Both the position numbers and the translations under genes were made by a program. A DNA stretch of 64,000 nt from positions 310,001 to 374,000 of the forward strand of contig JBLDXI010000033.1 of NCBI GenBank assembly GCA_047495785.1, read 5' to 3'. Origin of the DNA: Lepidodermella squamata. Lineage: Eukaryota; Gastrotricha. The notes under the pieces are model-generated. The model was not told where the DNA came from and did not search any database. It worked only from the letters and a program-made list of their open reading frames with translations. Positions 44,012 to 54,208 of this stretch are shown here, in pieces (the first letter of the stretch is position 1; each line of letters opens with the position of its first letter).

Positions 44012-45124
44012 TTACTCTACCGAAATATTTATAAGCCATGAGTAAATAATCAAAAGCGAAAACGATAGCAAGGTGACAGCAATAACTGAATAGTCCAAAA
44101 TACGTCCATACGTTAGCCATTCAAACATATCAACAGTAGTCATAAACCATTCATGATAACGACGCGAAAGTCCGCAAGTCACTAGAGCGTAAAGGTTAAT
44201 AAAACTCGTCATCAGCAAACAGCAATGCATATAAAATCGTATAAGCACAAATCCAGGCGATACTGGTACTGTTCGGGACGTCTCCAGATGCACGTAGATC
44301 AGAGCTAATAAGAATGTTACTGTCATTAGAGGTCTGTCCGGTAAGTTTGAAGCCATAAGAAGAGACGCCGCGTTGAGAATCGTCAATACTCCAGTTGGAA
44401 CCATTATTTCATAAACAATCGTGTGCGAGATGCGTTTTAAATGAAATAGGCATAGAATCAATGTTTTATTAGCCATTTGACAGCTTGGTCTTTCTGCTAA
44501 TTGCCAGACATCGATTTCAAAATTGAAAGAATCTGCGAGTATCAAATCAGGCTGCTCGAAGTGTACTAGCCCAGGCTGGTGGCCTAAGATTTTAAGCTCC
44601 AGTTTACACATCTGATGATCGAAGGGGTACATTTTGATATCAATGCTGCAAGATGAGCTGAAAATCCCCGAGAGCAGCCAATTGAAGTCGGCGATATTTT
44701 GGTTCTTCGCATCCTTTTTATGGCCAACTCTCAAACTGGAAGCGAGATCTTGCATACCATGGCGGTAAACGGCATTTTTATGAACTATTCTCGGCTTCCA
44801 GAAAGAAGGCTCCAATGGATTAAAGTAGCCTATTCCTCCAGCTTCAATAAAACAAGGCGCGACCCACGTCAACTCTAGCTTTCCCAACACGCTGAAAGCT
44901 TGAGCCGCCTCATCCACACCGTAAAAACGTTGCAGTTCAATTTTGGTTTCCAAACCCAGCTCTCTGCATGAACTCAACTTGTTGGACATGCACTTCGGTG
45001 AAAGACTTTCCAAAGACAAACGACTGCAGTTGCCGATCAAGTATCGAGTCGAAAGGAATATTGATGAATGAGCTGTAGCGAGTGCAGCCCAGTAGCTGGC
45101 TATAACGAAGCTGGTGAACATCAT
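44012..45124 (-). CDS. Pentameric channel subunit (LGIC-10), divergent
   Basis: Intronless minus-strand gene, 370 residues from the ATG at 45,124. Signature GNCSRLSLESLSPKC; FWKPRIVHKN; Cys-loop CSIDIKMYPFDHQMC. The pre-M1 basic motif is weakened (HLKRISHTIVYE replaces RRNPxFY), M2 is PDRPLMTVTFLLALIYVHLE with Tyr 13' and His 15', and M3 (FYMHCCLLMTSF) has lost the D-Y-T/D motif of its relatives. The pore remains -1' Asp, 9' Leu. Changed coupling elements suggest an auxiliary or slowly gating subunit, which is inference. Confidence 0.88.
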   Translation of the reverse strand: MMFTSFVIASYWAALATAHSSIFLSTRYLIGNCSRLSLESLSPKCMSNKLSSCRELGLETKIELQRFYGVDEAAQAFSVLGKLELTWVAPCFIEAGGIGYFNPLEPSFWKPRIVHKNAVYRHGMQDLASSLRVGHKKDAKNQNIADFNWLLSGIFSSSCSIDIKMYPFDHQMCKLELKILGHQPGLVHFEQPDLILADSFNFEIDVWQLAERPSCQMANKTLILCLFHLKRISHTIVYEIMVPTGVLTILNAASLLMASNLPDRPLMTVTFLLALIYVHLETSRTVPVSPGFVLIRFYMHCCLLMTSFINLYALVTCGLSRRYHEWFMTTVDMFEWLTYGRILDYSVIAVTLLSFSLLIIYSWLINISVE

Positions 45125-45317
45125 TCCCAGATCAAGAGAGAAATTCACGGGGCTACCTTTCGCTTTCGCAGGGATAGACTATCAATTTTCTCGCAGTCCA
45201 ATACCAGTAACACACTACTGCGCAATTTTTTCATTTCCGGTTAAACCTGATATTGAACACCAGTTTCATCTATTTGTGTGGAGCGATTTTATGGCCAGAT
45301 TCATGGCATTATCAATA

Positions 45318-45335
45318 ATCAATCAATCAATCAAT
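45318..45335. repeat. (AATC)n microsatellite
   Basis: Four tandem AATC units just outside the left end of the DNA transposon. Confidence 0.7.
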
Positions 45336-45349
45336 GGACCCACATCTTT

Positions 45350-46804
45350 TCATCGGAACAATAAAAACTTTCATCGTACTCTTTTTCATTAAGCCATCGG
45401 AAATACAGTTTTTCAGAAAATTTCGCATTAAACCATCGGAATCGGAAACATGCATTATTCCATCGGAACACTCGATTATTTCATCGGAACACGCCATTAA
45501 TTCATCGGAAAAGGGTTCTATAGGTTTAGTTGTCATATTTCAAGATTACTTTATTGATAAAAAATGAAATTGTTGCGAAATTACGCCTCAGATGATGAGG
45601 CAGAAGGTAGGGGCCGATCAATTCTATTTCGAAGCCGCTGATAAGGATAGGATGACCTCGAAATCGTTGATAAGTCGCCTTAATTGTGAATTCGACGAGC
45701 AGCCAGCGAAAAAAAGGAGAAAAGCCTTTTTGGACCGTGGTGATTTCTTGAAATTTTCTTCTCAAATTGCTAACAGCGGCCAAGTGCTTTCAAGTCGATG
45801 CGATCCACAAGGTCATCCAAGACAAGACATCAAGACGGCTATTATCCCGTGTTTCGTGCATGAGATGTTAAGTCTATGTGTTACTTACATATGAAGTTTA
45901 ACTGCCGCAAATGGTTCGGAAGTAAGTGCTTTATTTGTTTTTCCGATGGTTTCAGTCAGTAATTTGTTGTTACAGCGGGTGGAATTAAGCTTTGGTACGC
46001 GGTCCACGAAGCTTTCGTCCAACTGGCGAAAGATTACAACGAGGCGATTTCCGACGATTTCAGACGATAATATTAATTAATTTGCTCTTTGCAGTTCCTA
46101 GTGTTATGGCTATCGACGAATGATGATCTTAGGGCTATTCCTAATGCTTACGTTTACGAAGACTTCAATAAGTAATTCGAGCCAATTTATATCTATGGTC
46201 CGCTGTCGTGTTTGTATGATGCTGATATTATAATAATAATAACGCTCAATAACTAATAACGCAAATGAATCGCTGAATAATCGGCTAACGGCTGAAGGAA
46301 CTGATAGGACTGTCCCGCCCTCACTGCATTTCTCTCGAAAACCGACGATGTCATCAATCACTGGGTTTCTGAAACATTTGGTTGCTGAGCCTAGACGTGG
46401 TCGCGGGCGTGGTCGTAGTACGGCTTTTGTTCCAGCCCAAGCTGAACCTGTGGTTTCTGAACCAAGGCGTGGTCGTAGTCGGTTGACAGCTATCACATCG
46501 ATTTCTGTTGACGAAACCGTCTGTAGCAGAGGTCGAGGTCGTGGCAAACTTACCAGCTTTGTTTTTGTCGACGTAGGAAAAACACGGAGGGCTAGCAACT
46601 CGAAATACGGGCCGGGGTTGAAATTTTAAAACAGCTTTCTAATTATTTGTCGAAAATCAGTATCTTAAAGTGTCGGAATATACTGTTATTGAAATGAAGC
46701 TTTTCCGATGAAATAATGCATTTTTGATGGCGAAATATTTATTCCGATGGTTCCGATGGTTTCAGATAAAAATGGTACGATGAAAGTAATTATTGTTCCG
46801 ATGA
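45350..46804. mobile_element. DNA transposon with 30-base TIRs and CATCGGAA subterminal repeats
   Basis: Terminal inverted repeats 45,350-45,379 and 46,775-46,804 match at 28 of 30 bases (TCATCGGAACAATA ... ACTTTCATCGTAC). Inside the left end the octamer CATCGGAA recurs about seven times (45,351-45,510); the right end carries complements TTCCGATG (46,706-46,770). Inverted subterminal arrays of this type are transposase-binding sites in several DNA transposon groups. No full transposase is visible; remnants include a 100-codon basic ORF at 45,592-45,894 (AKKRRKAF) and an Arg/Gly-rich ORF at 46,348-46,629. Family not assigned; no clear target duplication. Confidence 0.75.
46348..46629 (+). CDS. 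RGRGR-repeat ORF inside the transposon
   Basis: A 93-codon frame with three similar blocks, PRRGRGRGRSTAFV, PRRGRSRLTAI and CSRGRGRGKLTSFVFV. RGR repeats resemble AT-hook or RNA/DNA-binding tails. It is fully contained in the transposon and stops before the right subterminal repeats, so it is probably the C-terminal exon of, or cargo in, the mobile element. The opposite frame is also open (RPRPRLG) because the repeat is regular. Confidence 0.4.
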   Translation: MSSITGFLKHLVAEPRRGRGRGRSTAFVPAQAEPVVSEPRRGRSRLTAITSISVDETVCSRGRGRGKLTSFVFVDVGKTRRASNSKYGPGLKF

Positions 46805-46875
46805 TTTGAAGTTACTTCCAATCAATCATGTAACGCAGTCAAAAGAGGATAATGCGTCTTTATTCACCTTGATTT

Positions 46876-47902
46876 CTATAGGTCGCGGTAAGCCTTAACT
46901 CCAATGCAGTCTTCAATAGTTACAGGAATAAGCCCTGAAGCTGCAACAAGAGCCAAGTATTCATCACTAGCTTCTAATGTTGAAGGAACGTCGTTAGACA
47001 TCAAAACGATGTAAGACTTTTCAAATCGATGCGGGTCGTCTAAAATACATCGCTGAAAGGTTTGAACGGTATGCCAGGAATCCTGGTAAACTCTATCCTT
47101 CGCATCAACATTAGCATCAACCGCTACGTAACCCATCTTCTCAATCTCAGATTTGGCAAGGGCGCTGTAGTCAAGATACGGGGGCCTCATATAGACAGGC
47201 CGTTTGCCTGTGGCTGAGAAAATAGCGGATTCGGCCATCTCCATCTCTGATTTTATTTCATTTGGCGGCAGACTGCTCAGATTCGCGTGGCTGAATGTGT
47301 GAGAACCAATGACGTGCCCTTCAGCAACCATCCGCTTCAATAGGTTCTCTCGGCCCGTAATCTTGCGACCAATAACGAAAAATGTTGCCGGAATGCCATA
47401 ATGCTTGAGTTGATCGAGTAACCCGGAGACATAGAGCCTGAATGGGATCAAATTCAGTAAATAAATGGTTATTTTGTTTATTCATACGTTGGTCCATCGT
47501 CAAAAGTTAGAGCTATAACTCCCGGTCTATTGCAGCTTTCGTGGAGCTTTTTAAGACTAGGAGAATCGTCAATGAGTGGAGGAAGACTTGTTAACGGTTG
47601 AGACAAATTAGCTCCGTCTTTCCTGAAAGCAGTTCGTAAATCAAGATAGACTGAAGAGTAAACGAAACATACACTGAGGAATAACTATGGTTCGAAAATG
47701 GCTGGCATACATCTCCGAGACCTCTGAGCTGTCTCAGTCTCAAGTCGGCAAAATACTCAGCAAACGGATTACCCCGTCGGGCAAAAGGCGATGGAATGTG
47801 GACATTCAAAATGTAGAGAACTATAAGGCTAACAAACGCGGCGACCGGAAGTGACCACAACAGGGGCTTCCGGTACTTGGCTCCTGAGCTTTCACCAGCC
47901 AT
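46876..47902 (-). CDS. Membrane-anchored polysaccharide-deacetylase-like protein
   Basis: Three minus-strand exons, 47,757-47,902, 47,488-47,622 and 46,876-47,437 (donors GTATTT and GTATGA, acceptors TTTCAG and TTCAG), give about 280 residues. A cytosolic stub precedes one transmembrane helix (LPVAAFVSLIVLYIL, about 18-36), so it is a type II membrane protein with a lumenal catalytic domain. NodB/CE4 motifs: TFDDGPT (catalytic and metal Asp), SHTFSH (H-x3-H metal ligands), MRPPY, and DANVDAKD. The last motif, normally ending in L-x-H-D, reads IVLMSND, so the catalytic His is missing. CE4 enzymes deacetylate chitin or N-acetylglucosamine polymers; this one may be impaired. The first donor is the only phase-compatible one with a reasonable sequence. 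Divergent from LGIC-11, 164 bases apart. Confidence 0.78.
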
Positions 47903-48066
47903 TATAAATTTTGATGAACTGAATATTATACGTACGATGGAGCGCCGAGTTTCATGGTTGGTTGTTACCCAAGCGAAAACAACAAAGCTAGCATGTGTAT
48001 ATGAATTGAACGCATCGTTGAAGTGGAAATTTCGAGTGATTAATTGATGAGCATAAAAAAGGCTGA

Positions 48067-49257
48067 ATGATGAAACCTCGATTTCTTTCGATAATAAAGA
48101 ATGAAATGATTTCGATTTTAATATTAATTTTCGTATCAGTGACATTCGCAGATAATGTGCTGGACAATGCAGTTCGTCGGTACCAGTTACAGCTTTTGAC
48201 GGAGTGTTCGCAAGTAGCGAGTGATGTCTACTCCCCTACTTGCATTGCAGGCGGCAATCAACGTTCATCGTCTTGCCAGCCTACAAATCTATCAATCATC
48301 ATGCAACCCGGTCATTTCCAGGGCATCAATGACAAAGCAGCTCTATTCTCCTTTTCTGGGTCCATCAGTGTCTCTTGGAATGTATCATGCTCTAATTATT
48401 CATACCCGAGGCAAAAGTATCACTATCTCCTGCAAAACGCGTTCTGGAAGCCCAATGTAAACCACAAGAATACATTGGATAACTATGGAATGGTTGATGG
48501 ATTCAACAATAAGCTACTCGTGAGGTTGCTCAGTAACGGAACGCTTGAATTCAGCTATCAGCTATACGGTGTTTTCGTCTCCAAATGCCATTTATTCTAC
48601 ATATTTTTCCCGTTCGACGTTCAAAATTGCTCGGTTGAATTCGCGACTCAAGAACTGGACAATGCTGTTTCTTTTTCTCAAGCTAAACTAGTCGTAAAAG
48701 ATGATTTTATCAGCGACATTTCAAGCTGGTCTCTCATAGGTTCGACTTATAATATAGGTAGAATTTTTGATAGGCTCGGAAATCGTAGTCGAGTTTTATT
48801 TTTCTTCAACCTCAAGCGTGCCCCGGATTATTATTTGAATCATTTTTTTGTCCTGAGCTTGCTGTTTTCAATTTTAAGTCTTGGATCTATCTTTTTGATG
48901 CCACATCATGTTCATTCCCGTTGCTTGTTCAGCATCACCATGTTACTTGCACAGTCTTATCTTCAGGAACATATTACAAGTCATATTCCAGAGAAACCTG
49001 AGCGGATGTTTCTCGGTGACTATACAGACCTAGGAATCCTTTACTCGTCCGTTGTAACGTTGTACAACCTAATTTCTTGCGCTGCAATATTCGCAAGGCC
49101 CGATTATTTTGAAGAAAAGATTTTTCTATTTACGAACACCCATAAAATACCAAGGTATAGGCTTTTTGACTGTTTTGCTCTCATAGGTGGCATTTGGCTC
49201 TTCATTGCAATCAATTCTTATGCTTTGAAATTAGCCAGAGATGTAGGCTTTCTTTGA
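48067..49257 (+). CDS. Pentameric channel subunit (LGIC-11), altered pore
   Basis: Intronless, 396 residues. The best signal peptide starts at the internal Met of MISILILIFVSVTFA (residue 14), so the true start may be 48,106. Signature TECSQVASDVYSPTC; FWKPNVNHKN; Cys-loop CHLFYIFFPFDVQNC with an unusually aromatic interior; pre-M1 KRAPDYYLNH. The M2 entrance is unique: VHSRCLFSITMLLAQSYLQEH has Ser, not Asp/Glu, at -1', Cys at 1' and Gln at 11'. Charge selection may therefore differ. Shares NTLDNYGMVDGF with LGIC-12 to -14. Confidence 0.9.
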   Translation: MMKPRFLSIIKNEMISILILIFVSVTFADNVLDNAVRRYQLQLLTECSQVASDVYSPTCIAGGNQRSSSCQPTNLSIIMQPGHFQGINDKAALFSFSGSISVSWNVSCSNYSYPRQKYHYLLQNAFWKPNVNHKNTLDNYGMVDGFNNKLLVRLLSNGTLEFSYQLYGVFVSKCHLFYIFFPFDVQNCSVEFATQELDNAVSFSQAKLVVKDDFISDISSWSLIGSTYNIGRIFDRLGNRSRVLFFFNLKRAPDYYLNHFFVLSLLFSILSLGSIFLMPHHVHSRCLFSITMLLAQSYLQEHITSHIPEKPERMFLGDYTDLGILYSSVVTLYNLISCAAIFARPDYFEEKIFLFTNTHKIPRYRLFDCFALIGGIWLFIAINSYALKLARDVGFL

Positions 49258-49402
49258 ATTGAACAAGGAACACTCAATGTAACCATTAAGCTCTTGAGAA
49301 TGATCTCGATTTACCGAGGACACGGTAATCCATAATTCAAGCATGCTTTTAAAGATCGAATGTGCATACATATTTTCGATGCTTTGATATTTTGTGAATA
49401 AA

Positions 49403-50548
49403 ATGCTGTTAAACCTATTTATCGCATTCGTTTTCTCGGTGACTGTGGAAGGCAATGACGATCAGCTCACAATACTACTACGGCAACAAATGGCTGAATT
49501 GATGCAGAATTGTTCACAGATGTCTCCGGAATTCTACGCCCCAACCTGCCCAGATGGAACTTCAGCCCCCTGCAAGCAAACTGGCCTGAGTATTGTCATG
49601 TATCCCGACTCTCTGCAGAACATCGATAATGTCAATGAAAAATTTGCAATCTCTGGCTCTATTCGAATCGGCTGGAATGTCTCATGCCTGAAATCTCGCC
49701 GCAGTCGGGAAAAGACGATCTACGTTATTCCAGAGATGTTTTGGAGGCCTAACGTTAACCATCAAAATACAGTGGATAATTATGGCATGGTCGATGGCTT
49801 CAGCAATAGGTTGCTCGTTAAACTCACTTCATCCGGAATTGTAGAATTCACATGGACTTTGTACGGAGTTTTCAACTCGAAATGCGACATGGTCTACGCA
49901 GTTTTCCCGTATGATGTTCAAACGTGTGAAATCGACTTCACTCTACAAGAAGATGCAAGTGCCGTTGGTTTCACGACAGCTAGAATTGAAGTTAGTCCAG
50001 ACTTTGCACCTGATTCCGATAGCTGGGTTTTGGTGCAAACGGATTCGAAGACAGGACTTGTTGATATACTCGGAAACCATAGCGCCGTTATTTTCAGCTT
50101 CCGATTTCGTAGGAGACCTTACTTTTACATCAACCATTTGATAATGCCCTGTTGCCTCCTTTCCGCACTGAGTTTAGTCTCGCTATGCATAGTCCCGATG
50201 TTGCCTGACAGACCGATGTTCAGTGTAAATATAATGCTGGCTCAGACCTTACTTCAAGGCGAAATTCTGAGTTACGTGCCTGATAAACCAGAACGGATTT
50301 TCCTTAGCAACTACACGGATTTAGGAACTCTGTTTTCAGCCTTTATCACACTGTATTCCCTAGTCAGTTGTGGTTATGTGCACGCTTTTCCGAAATGGTT
50401 TGAAGAAGAGGTTCAGCTGACTAGCTCATTTCATAGAATATCGCGTTATCGAATTTTCGACTATGTTGTTCTGGTTTGTGGTATTTGGTTTTTTGTCGGG
50501 ATCAATGCCTATGCAATTAGGATTGCACTCATCACAGGAAATATATAG
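49403..50548 (+). CDS. Pentameric channel subunit (LGIC-12)
   Basis: Intronless, 381 residues from the ATG at 49,403. Signal peptide about 1-17; signature QNCSQMSPEFYAPTCPDG; FWRPNVNHQN and NTVDNYGMVDGF; Cys-loop CDMVYAVFPYDVQTC; pre-M1 RRRPYFYINH; M2 PDRPMFSVNIMLAQTLLQGE, with Asn 6', Met 8' and Gln 11', more polar than other members. Nearest relative is LGIC-11, 146 bases upstream. Confidence 0.92.
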   Translation: MLLNLFIAFVFSVTVEGNDDQLTILLRQQMAELMQNCSQMSPEFYAPTCPDGTSAPCKQTGLSIVMYPDSLQNIDNVNEKFAISGSIRIGWNVSCLKSRRSREKTIYVIPEMFWRPNVNHQNTVDNYGMVDGFSNRLLVKLTSSGIVEFTWTLYGVFNSKCDMVYAVFPYDVQTCEIDFTLQEDASAVGFTTARIEVSPDFAPDSDSWVLVQTDSKTGLVDILGNHSAVIFSFRFRRRPYFYINHLIMPCCLLSALSLVSLCIVPMLPDRPMFSVNIMLAQTLLQGEILSYVPDKPERIFLSNYTDLGTLFSAFITLYSLVSCGYVHAFPKWFEEEVQLTSSFHRISRYRIFDYVVLVCGIWFFVGINAYAIRIALITGNI

Positions 50549-50645
50549 CCTAGATCCTACATTATTTGACCAACTAATGACTCAAGATTTTGAATAAATT
50601 CAGACATCCAATTCTGGGCATTTTGGCGCTTTACAGATTTATTCA

Positions 50646-51812
50646 ATGAAACTTATCTACTTTGTCGCGATTTTCTCGATTTCTTGGGCTTACGCCGTTC
50701 AAGATTTGTACAGCATTCCTGCGGGGAGAATTGCCGAACTTCTAACGAACTGCAGTCACGTGATGGCTCAATCCTACGTCCCAAATTGTCCCAATGCTCA
50801 TTTTGACTTCGGGATCGGGCCACCTTACTGCAACCTCACCAATGTCACCGCTATTGTGAACATCGAGAATTTCTACGACATCAATGAAGTTCAAGAAACG
50901 TGGACAGTTACAGGATCCGTGCGGCTAAGCTGGGAAAGTCTTTGCTCCGATTTCTACTGGCCAGATCGTCAACTCATTTTCTACGTTGAAGAAGGCTTAG
51001 TTTGGAAACCACGAGTCAACCACAAAAACACTGTCAACAATTACGGAATGATTGACGGTTTCGCTAGTAGGATGTATTGTAAAATGACGAAAAACTACAC
51101 ATTATCCTTTGTTTGGCAACGCTACGGCATTCTATCTTCTACCTGTTCCATGGATTTGGAGAGGTTTCCTTTTGATCAGCAAACTTGCTTCATCGTCCTA
51201 ATGCTTCAAGAAGCCTTCAATGGGGTCAGATTCGTTCAGACCGTCTTGAAACTTCAACCAGATTTCATTCACAACGGGCAAGGTTGGCATTTCATCAATT
51301 CCAGTGCTGAGCCGAGGATGATGAACGTGGAGGGGAATAGGAGTATGGCTGTTTTCGCGCTGACCTTCAGACGACAGCCTGATTACTTCGTCTACAATTT
51401 GATGGCGCCTACTCTTCTCCTTACTTCATTGGAACTCTGCTCGTTCGCTATGGACCCGGATTTTCCTGATAGGCCAGCCTTTACTATGACCATACTACTT
51501 GCTTTGACTTTCCTCCAGTCGCAAATCTCAAACGATGTCCCGAAAAAGCCGACGCGCATTTTCTTGAGTAACTACTGTGACATTTGCGCGATAATTTCTT
51601 GGTCTTGCACATGCTACTCGCTCATCCTGTGCGGTTTCGCTAACGATGTTGCTTGGTGCAAAAAGCGGGTGAATTTTTCGCTCATCTTTGTTAGCGGCAA
51701 GCCGTGGAAAATTAAACGATCAAGAGTTTCTGACCTCGTGGCTGCGCTGTTTACGCTAGCTAGCCTTATTGGTGTTAATGTTCACGCTTACCGTATCGCA
51801 TCAGAAGTATGA
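50646..51812 (+). CDS. Pentameric channel subunit (LGIC-13)
   Basis: Intronless, 388 residues, only 98 bases after LGIC-12. Signal peptide about 1-17; signature TNCSHVMAQSYVPNC with a longer loop to the third Cys (FDFGIGPPYC); WKPRVNHKNTVNNYGMIDGF; Cys-loop CSMDLERFPFDQQTC; pre-M1 RRQPDYFVYN; M2 PDRPAFTMTILLALTFLQSQ; M3 FLSNYCDICAII. Its sister LGIC-14 lies 11 kb away beyond the repeat and PAN-like gene block. Confidence 0.93.
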   Translation: MKLIYFVAIFSISWAYAVQDLYSIPAGRIAELLTNCSHVMAQSYVPNCPNAHFDFGIGPPYCNLTNVTAIVNIENFYDINEVQETWTVTGSVRLSWESLCSDFYWPDRQLIFYVEEGLVWKPRVNHKNTVNNYGMIDGFASRMYCKMTKNYTLSFVWQRYGILSSTCSMDLERFPFDQQTCFIVLMLQEAFNGVRFVQTVLKLQPDFIHNGQGWHFINSSAEPRMMNVEGNRSMAVFALTFRRQPDYFVYNLMAPTLLLTSLELCSFAMDPDFPDRPAFTMTILLALTFLQSQISNDVPKKPTRIFLSNYCDICAIISWSCTCYSLILCGFANDVAWCKKRVNFSLIFVSGKPWKIKRSRVSDLVAALFTLASLIGVNVHAYRIASEV

Positions 51813-53257
51813 TCAATAATGAATAATATTGTGACAATCAGCCATCTTTCGGTTTTGAAGCATCTGAATATAGCGACGGGGCTACGAAACGTCGATACGA
51901 ACACAAATCTCGTATGACCATAAAACGGATCACAATAAACAGATGCGGCAATGTCACAACAGAAACAGCCTCAACTTGCCCAAGTGGGCCGCAGCGGCCC
52001 TTTTCATTTTCGAGCGAATTCTTTTTCATGTTTCATGTCCCCGCGGTGCTGTGAGACTGGCCTTTCTCGACTTTTCCTAACGTTTTGTGCGCATCTATTG
52101 CAAAAGAATAGCAGTCGTTTACTGTTTTGACGCTACAAGCATTTTTTTGATGGCCGGTGTGTCAAATTTTAGCTATTTTATAAACCAAAATTGAAAATCT
52201 TCGGCTAATCGCATCAAGTTAATAAAAATTGTTAGTGTAATGATTAATAAATCCCTAATTTGAATTTTCCAGTCTCCCCATGTAAAAAACTGAGAAAAGA
52301 CTGAGTATTGGGATTGTCAATGAGTTGATGAGAAGATATGAAGACTTCATGAGCAAATAAACCTGCGTAGATATACCCATATAAATGAATTATAGGAGCT
52401 GATTTAGGCGAAAAACAGCTCGTTATGGCGATATCCCGTTTGGTAAATGTAGGATGTAGGTTTTATTAATATTTCTTAAGTCTCGTAAGTAGAAAATATA
52501 TGTCAGCCGTCCGACTTTCGTCGCTGTGGCTCATGTGGTATAATGAGATATATATAATCAGATGTATATATCGTTAGCGACGCGCCAAAACAACCACTTC
52601 ACTATTTATAGCTTTTTTATAGAAAGTACGTTCGACTGTTGAACGTAAATTCAAATTACGATGAGTACGATCAGTGCTCAAAAAGACGAACGTACTCCTT
52701 CTTTACGTTCGGCTCGTCAAAGTACGATCGAATAAGTCATCAAAGTGGTTGTTTTGGCGATATGTATTTGTTATATTCTACTATTTGGTAATCGTGAAGT
52801 GCACCATATTGTGCGGGCCAAAACATTTTCGCCTGGACAACGAAGAATACGCGCCGCCAACGTCGGGTCCACTTCCGCACGTCCCTGCCAGCATGGCTTC
52901 TCGGATCAGACAACAACTGTGTCGATAGGTGTCGATGTTCTTATTTACACCTCGCCAACCAGAGGCCAGCCATGCAGGTGTGATTCATGCAACATGCTTG
53001 CCTTCAAGGGGCTTTCAACTATCAAACGATCCGTGTCCATGCTGGCAGCGACCCTGCGGAGTACCCGCCAACGCCGCGCACTCCTCGCCGCCCCGTTGTA
53101 TCGTTTGGACCTGCACAAAAGGAAACACAAATTAGTTGCAATCATATATAGGTTGTAATTAAACTATGTAACTATGTAACAAGTATGATAACCGTTACGA
53201 TAGGTGAGTTATTAAACATGTAGCGGAGTATACTGTGAAATATGGTGGATAAGACGG
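51813..53257. other. Repeat-rich intergenic region
   Basis: No supported gene. Contains the small inverted-repeat element at 52,583-52,759 and, near 52,770-53,150, GC-richer sequence open in two frames but without recognisable domains; it may be an old retroelement fragment. Confidence 0.4.
52583..52759. mobile_element. MITE-like inverted repeat
   Basis: The 17-base arm CGCCAAAACAACCACTT (52,583-52,599) is repeated in exact reverse complement at 52,743-52,759. The 140-base centre carries further palindromic words (ACGTTCGACTGTTGAACGT). The outer left flank TATCGTTAGCG resembles the end of the TA-flanked MITE at 54,209. Confidence 0.6.
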
Positions 53258-53491
53258 CTAATTAGTAATTATCCAATTTTCCGGGGCGATTTCTTCGTAG
53301 ACAATAAATGCTGGATTGTATTTTTTCAGTCGCCATGCTGGGCAGTGCTCGAGTAGATACTTTTGTTGCTTCTTATCGAACTTGCAAGTCGACACGTAAG
53401 CGATGCAGTCGGCCATGACTTTGCTGCTGTGGAAGGACCTTTCGATATACTTAGCGGACATTTTTTCGAAAGTGTCAGTGATGCAGGGCAC
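53258..53491 (-). pseudogene. Orphan 3' exon of a cysteine-containing protein
   Basis: A minus-strand frame of about 77 codons with good protein character: FHSSKVMADCIAYVSTCK, then KYLLEHCPAWRLKKYNPAF, ending ...IITN and TAG. It has no ATG at its open end; a possible acceptor (TTTTCAAG) lies at about 53,497. The sequence just beyond is a reverse-transcriptase relic, so upstream exons were either separated by it in an intron or lost. No family recognised. Confidence 0.35.
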
Positions 53492-53574
53492 ACTTGAAAA
53501 TCCCGTTTGGAGTCAAGTGGATGGAAAGATCCATTACTTGCTTTATTACTTGCTCCTTTACTTATGCTTGATCG

Positions 53575-54077
53575 GAACAACGTCATCACTCAAAGTCTTG
53601 GGGTTTACTCTTGACAATAAATTGGGATTTAAGGAACATGTAAGGGGGGTGAAAAACAAATCACGTAGTGGCTTATTCGGACTGAGGATCGCTGCTAAAT
53701 ACCTTGATCGAAAGACTCTCAAACTCATGGCAAATGGCCTAATATTCTGCCACTTAATGTACTGCGATACCACTCAATCGCAGCTGGCACCGACCAAGCT
53801 CAGCAAACTACAACGTCGCCAAGACCAGGCCGTAAGAATCATTTGCCACGCACCGATGAACGCGGACCCAGCACCGCTCAGACAAAAACTCGGATGGCTG
53901 GATCTTGACGGAAAACGAAAAGTTCACCTGGCAACACTGATCTGGCGCTGCATTAATGGTGAGGCCCCGGTAGCCATAGCCAACTTCTTCAAACTTCGAA
54001 CCTCACCAATGGCTTCTAACCCGCAAACAAAACGCCCTCAAAGAACTCTCAAACATCCTAGAGGTGCCCAGGACTGA
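53575..54077 (+). mobile_element. 5'-truncated non-LTR retrotransposon (reverse transcriptase C-terminus)
   Basis: A frame of about 165 codons reads LKVLGFTLDNKLGFKEHV, KLSKLQRRQDQAVRIICH, LRQKLGWLDLDGKRKVHL and LIWRCINGEAPVAIANFF in order. This is the usual thumb and post-RT wording of Jockey/CR1-type elements ('LG-x-x-LD', 'KLQ-x-x-QN-x-A-x-R-I', 'LGWL', 'NG-x-x-P'). The YxDD-bearing palm domain and endonuclease are absent, so the copy is dead on arrival. Its frame ends at TGA 54,075, followed by an A-rich AATAAAAATAAAA stretch near 54,160. Confidence 0.82.
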
Positions 54078-54208
54078 GCCAGCGATCATGGATCGGTGTT
54101 TGGCTCACCATGGATCGGTATTTTTGAATTCTCTCGCCGACCACATCCGCTCATAAAAAAATAAATAAAAATAAAATTACATTTTTCACATTATAAAAAG
54201 TTAACATA

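Noticed and set aside
45350-45510. CRISPR-like array of CATCGGAA repeats
   Set aside because: The repeats are only eight bases, unevenly spaced, and mirrored at the other end of a transposon in an animal genome.
46110-46598. 162-codon minus-strand ORF with RPRPRLG repeats
   Set aside because: Antisense of the RGRGR repeat; the plus-strand reading has the more regular protein repeat.
51850-51895. CTGAATA...GCTACGAAACGTCG resembling another hammerhead-like motif
   Set aside because: The first box departs from CUGANGA and the stem has only about four pairs; it may be a decayed relic but is not supportable.
52745-53158. 137-codon ORF near the retroelement fragments
   Set aside because: Two overlapping frames are equally open and neither shows a known domain; kept only as part of the repeat-rich spacer.
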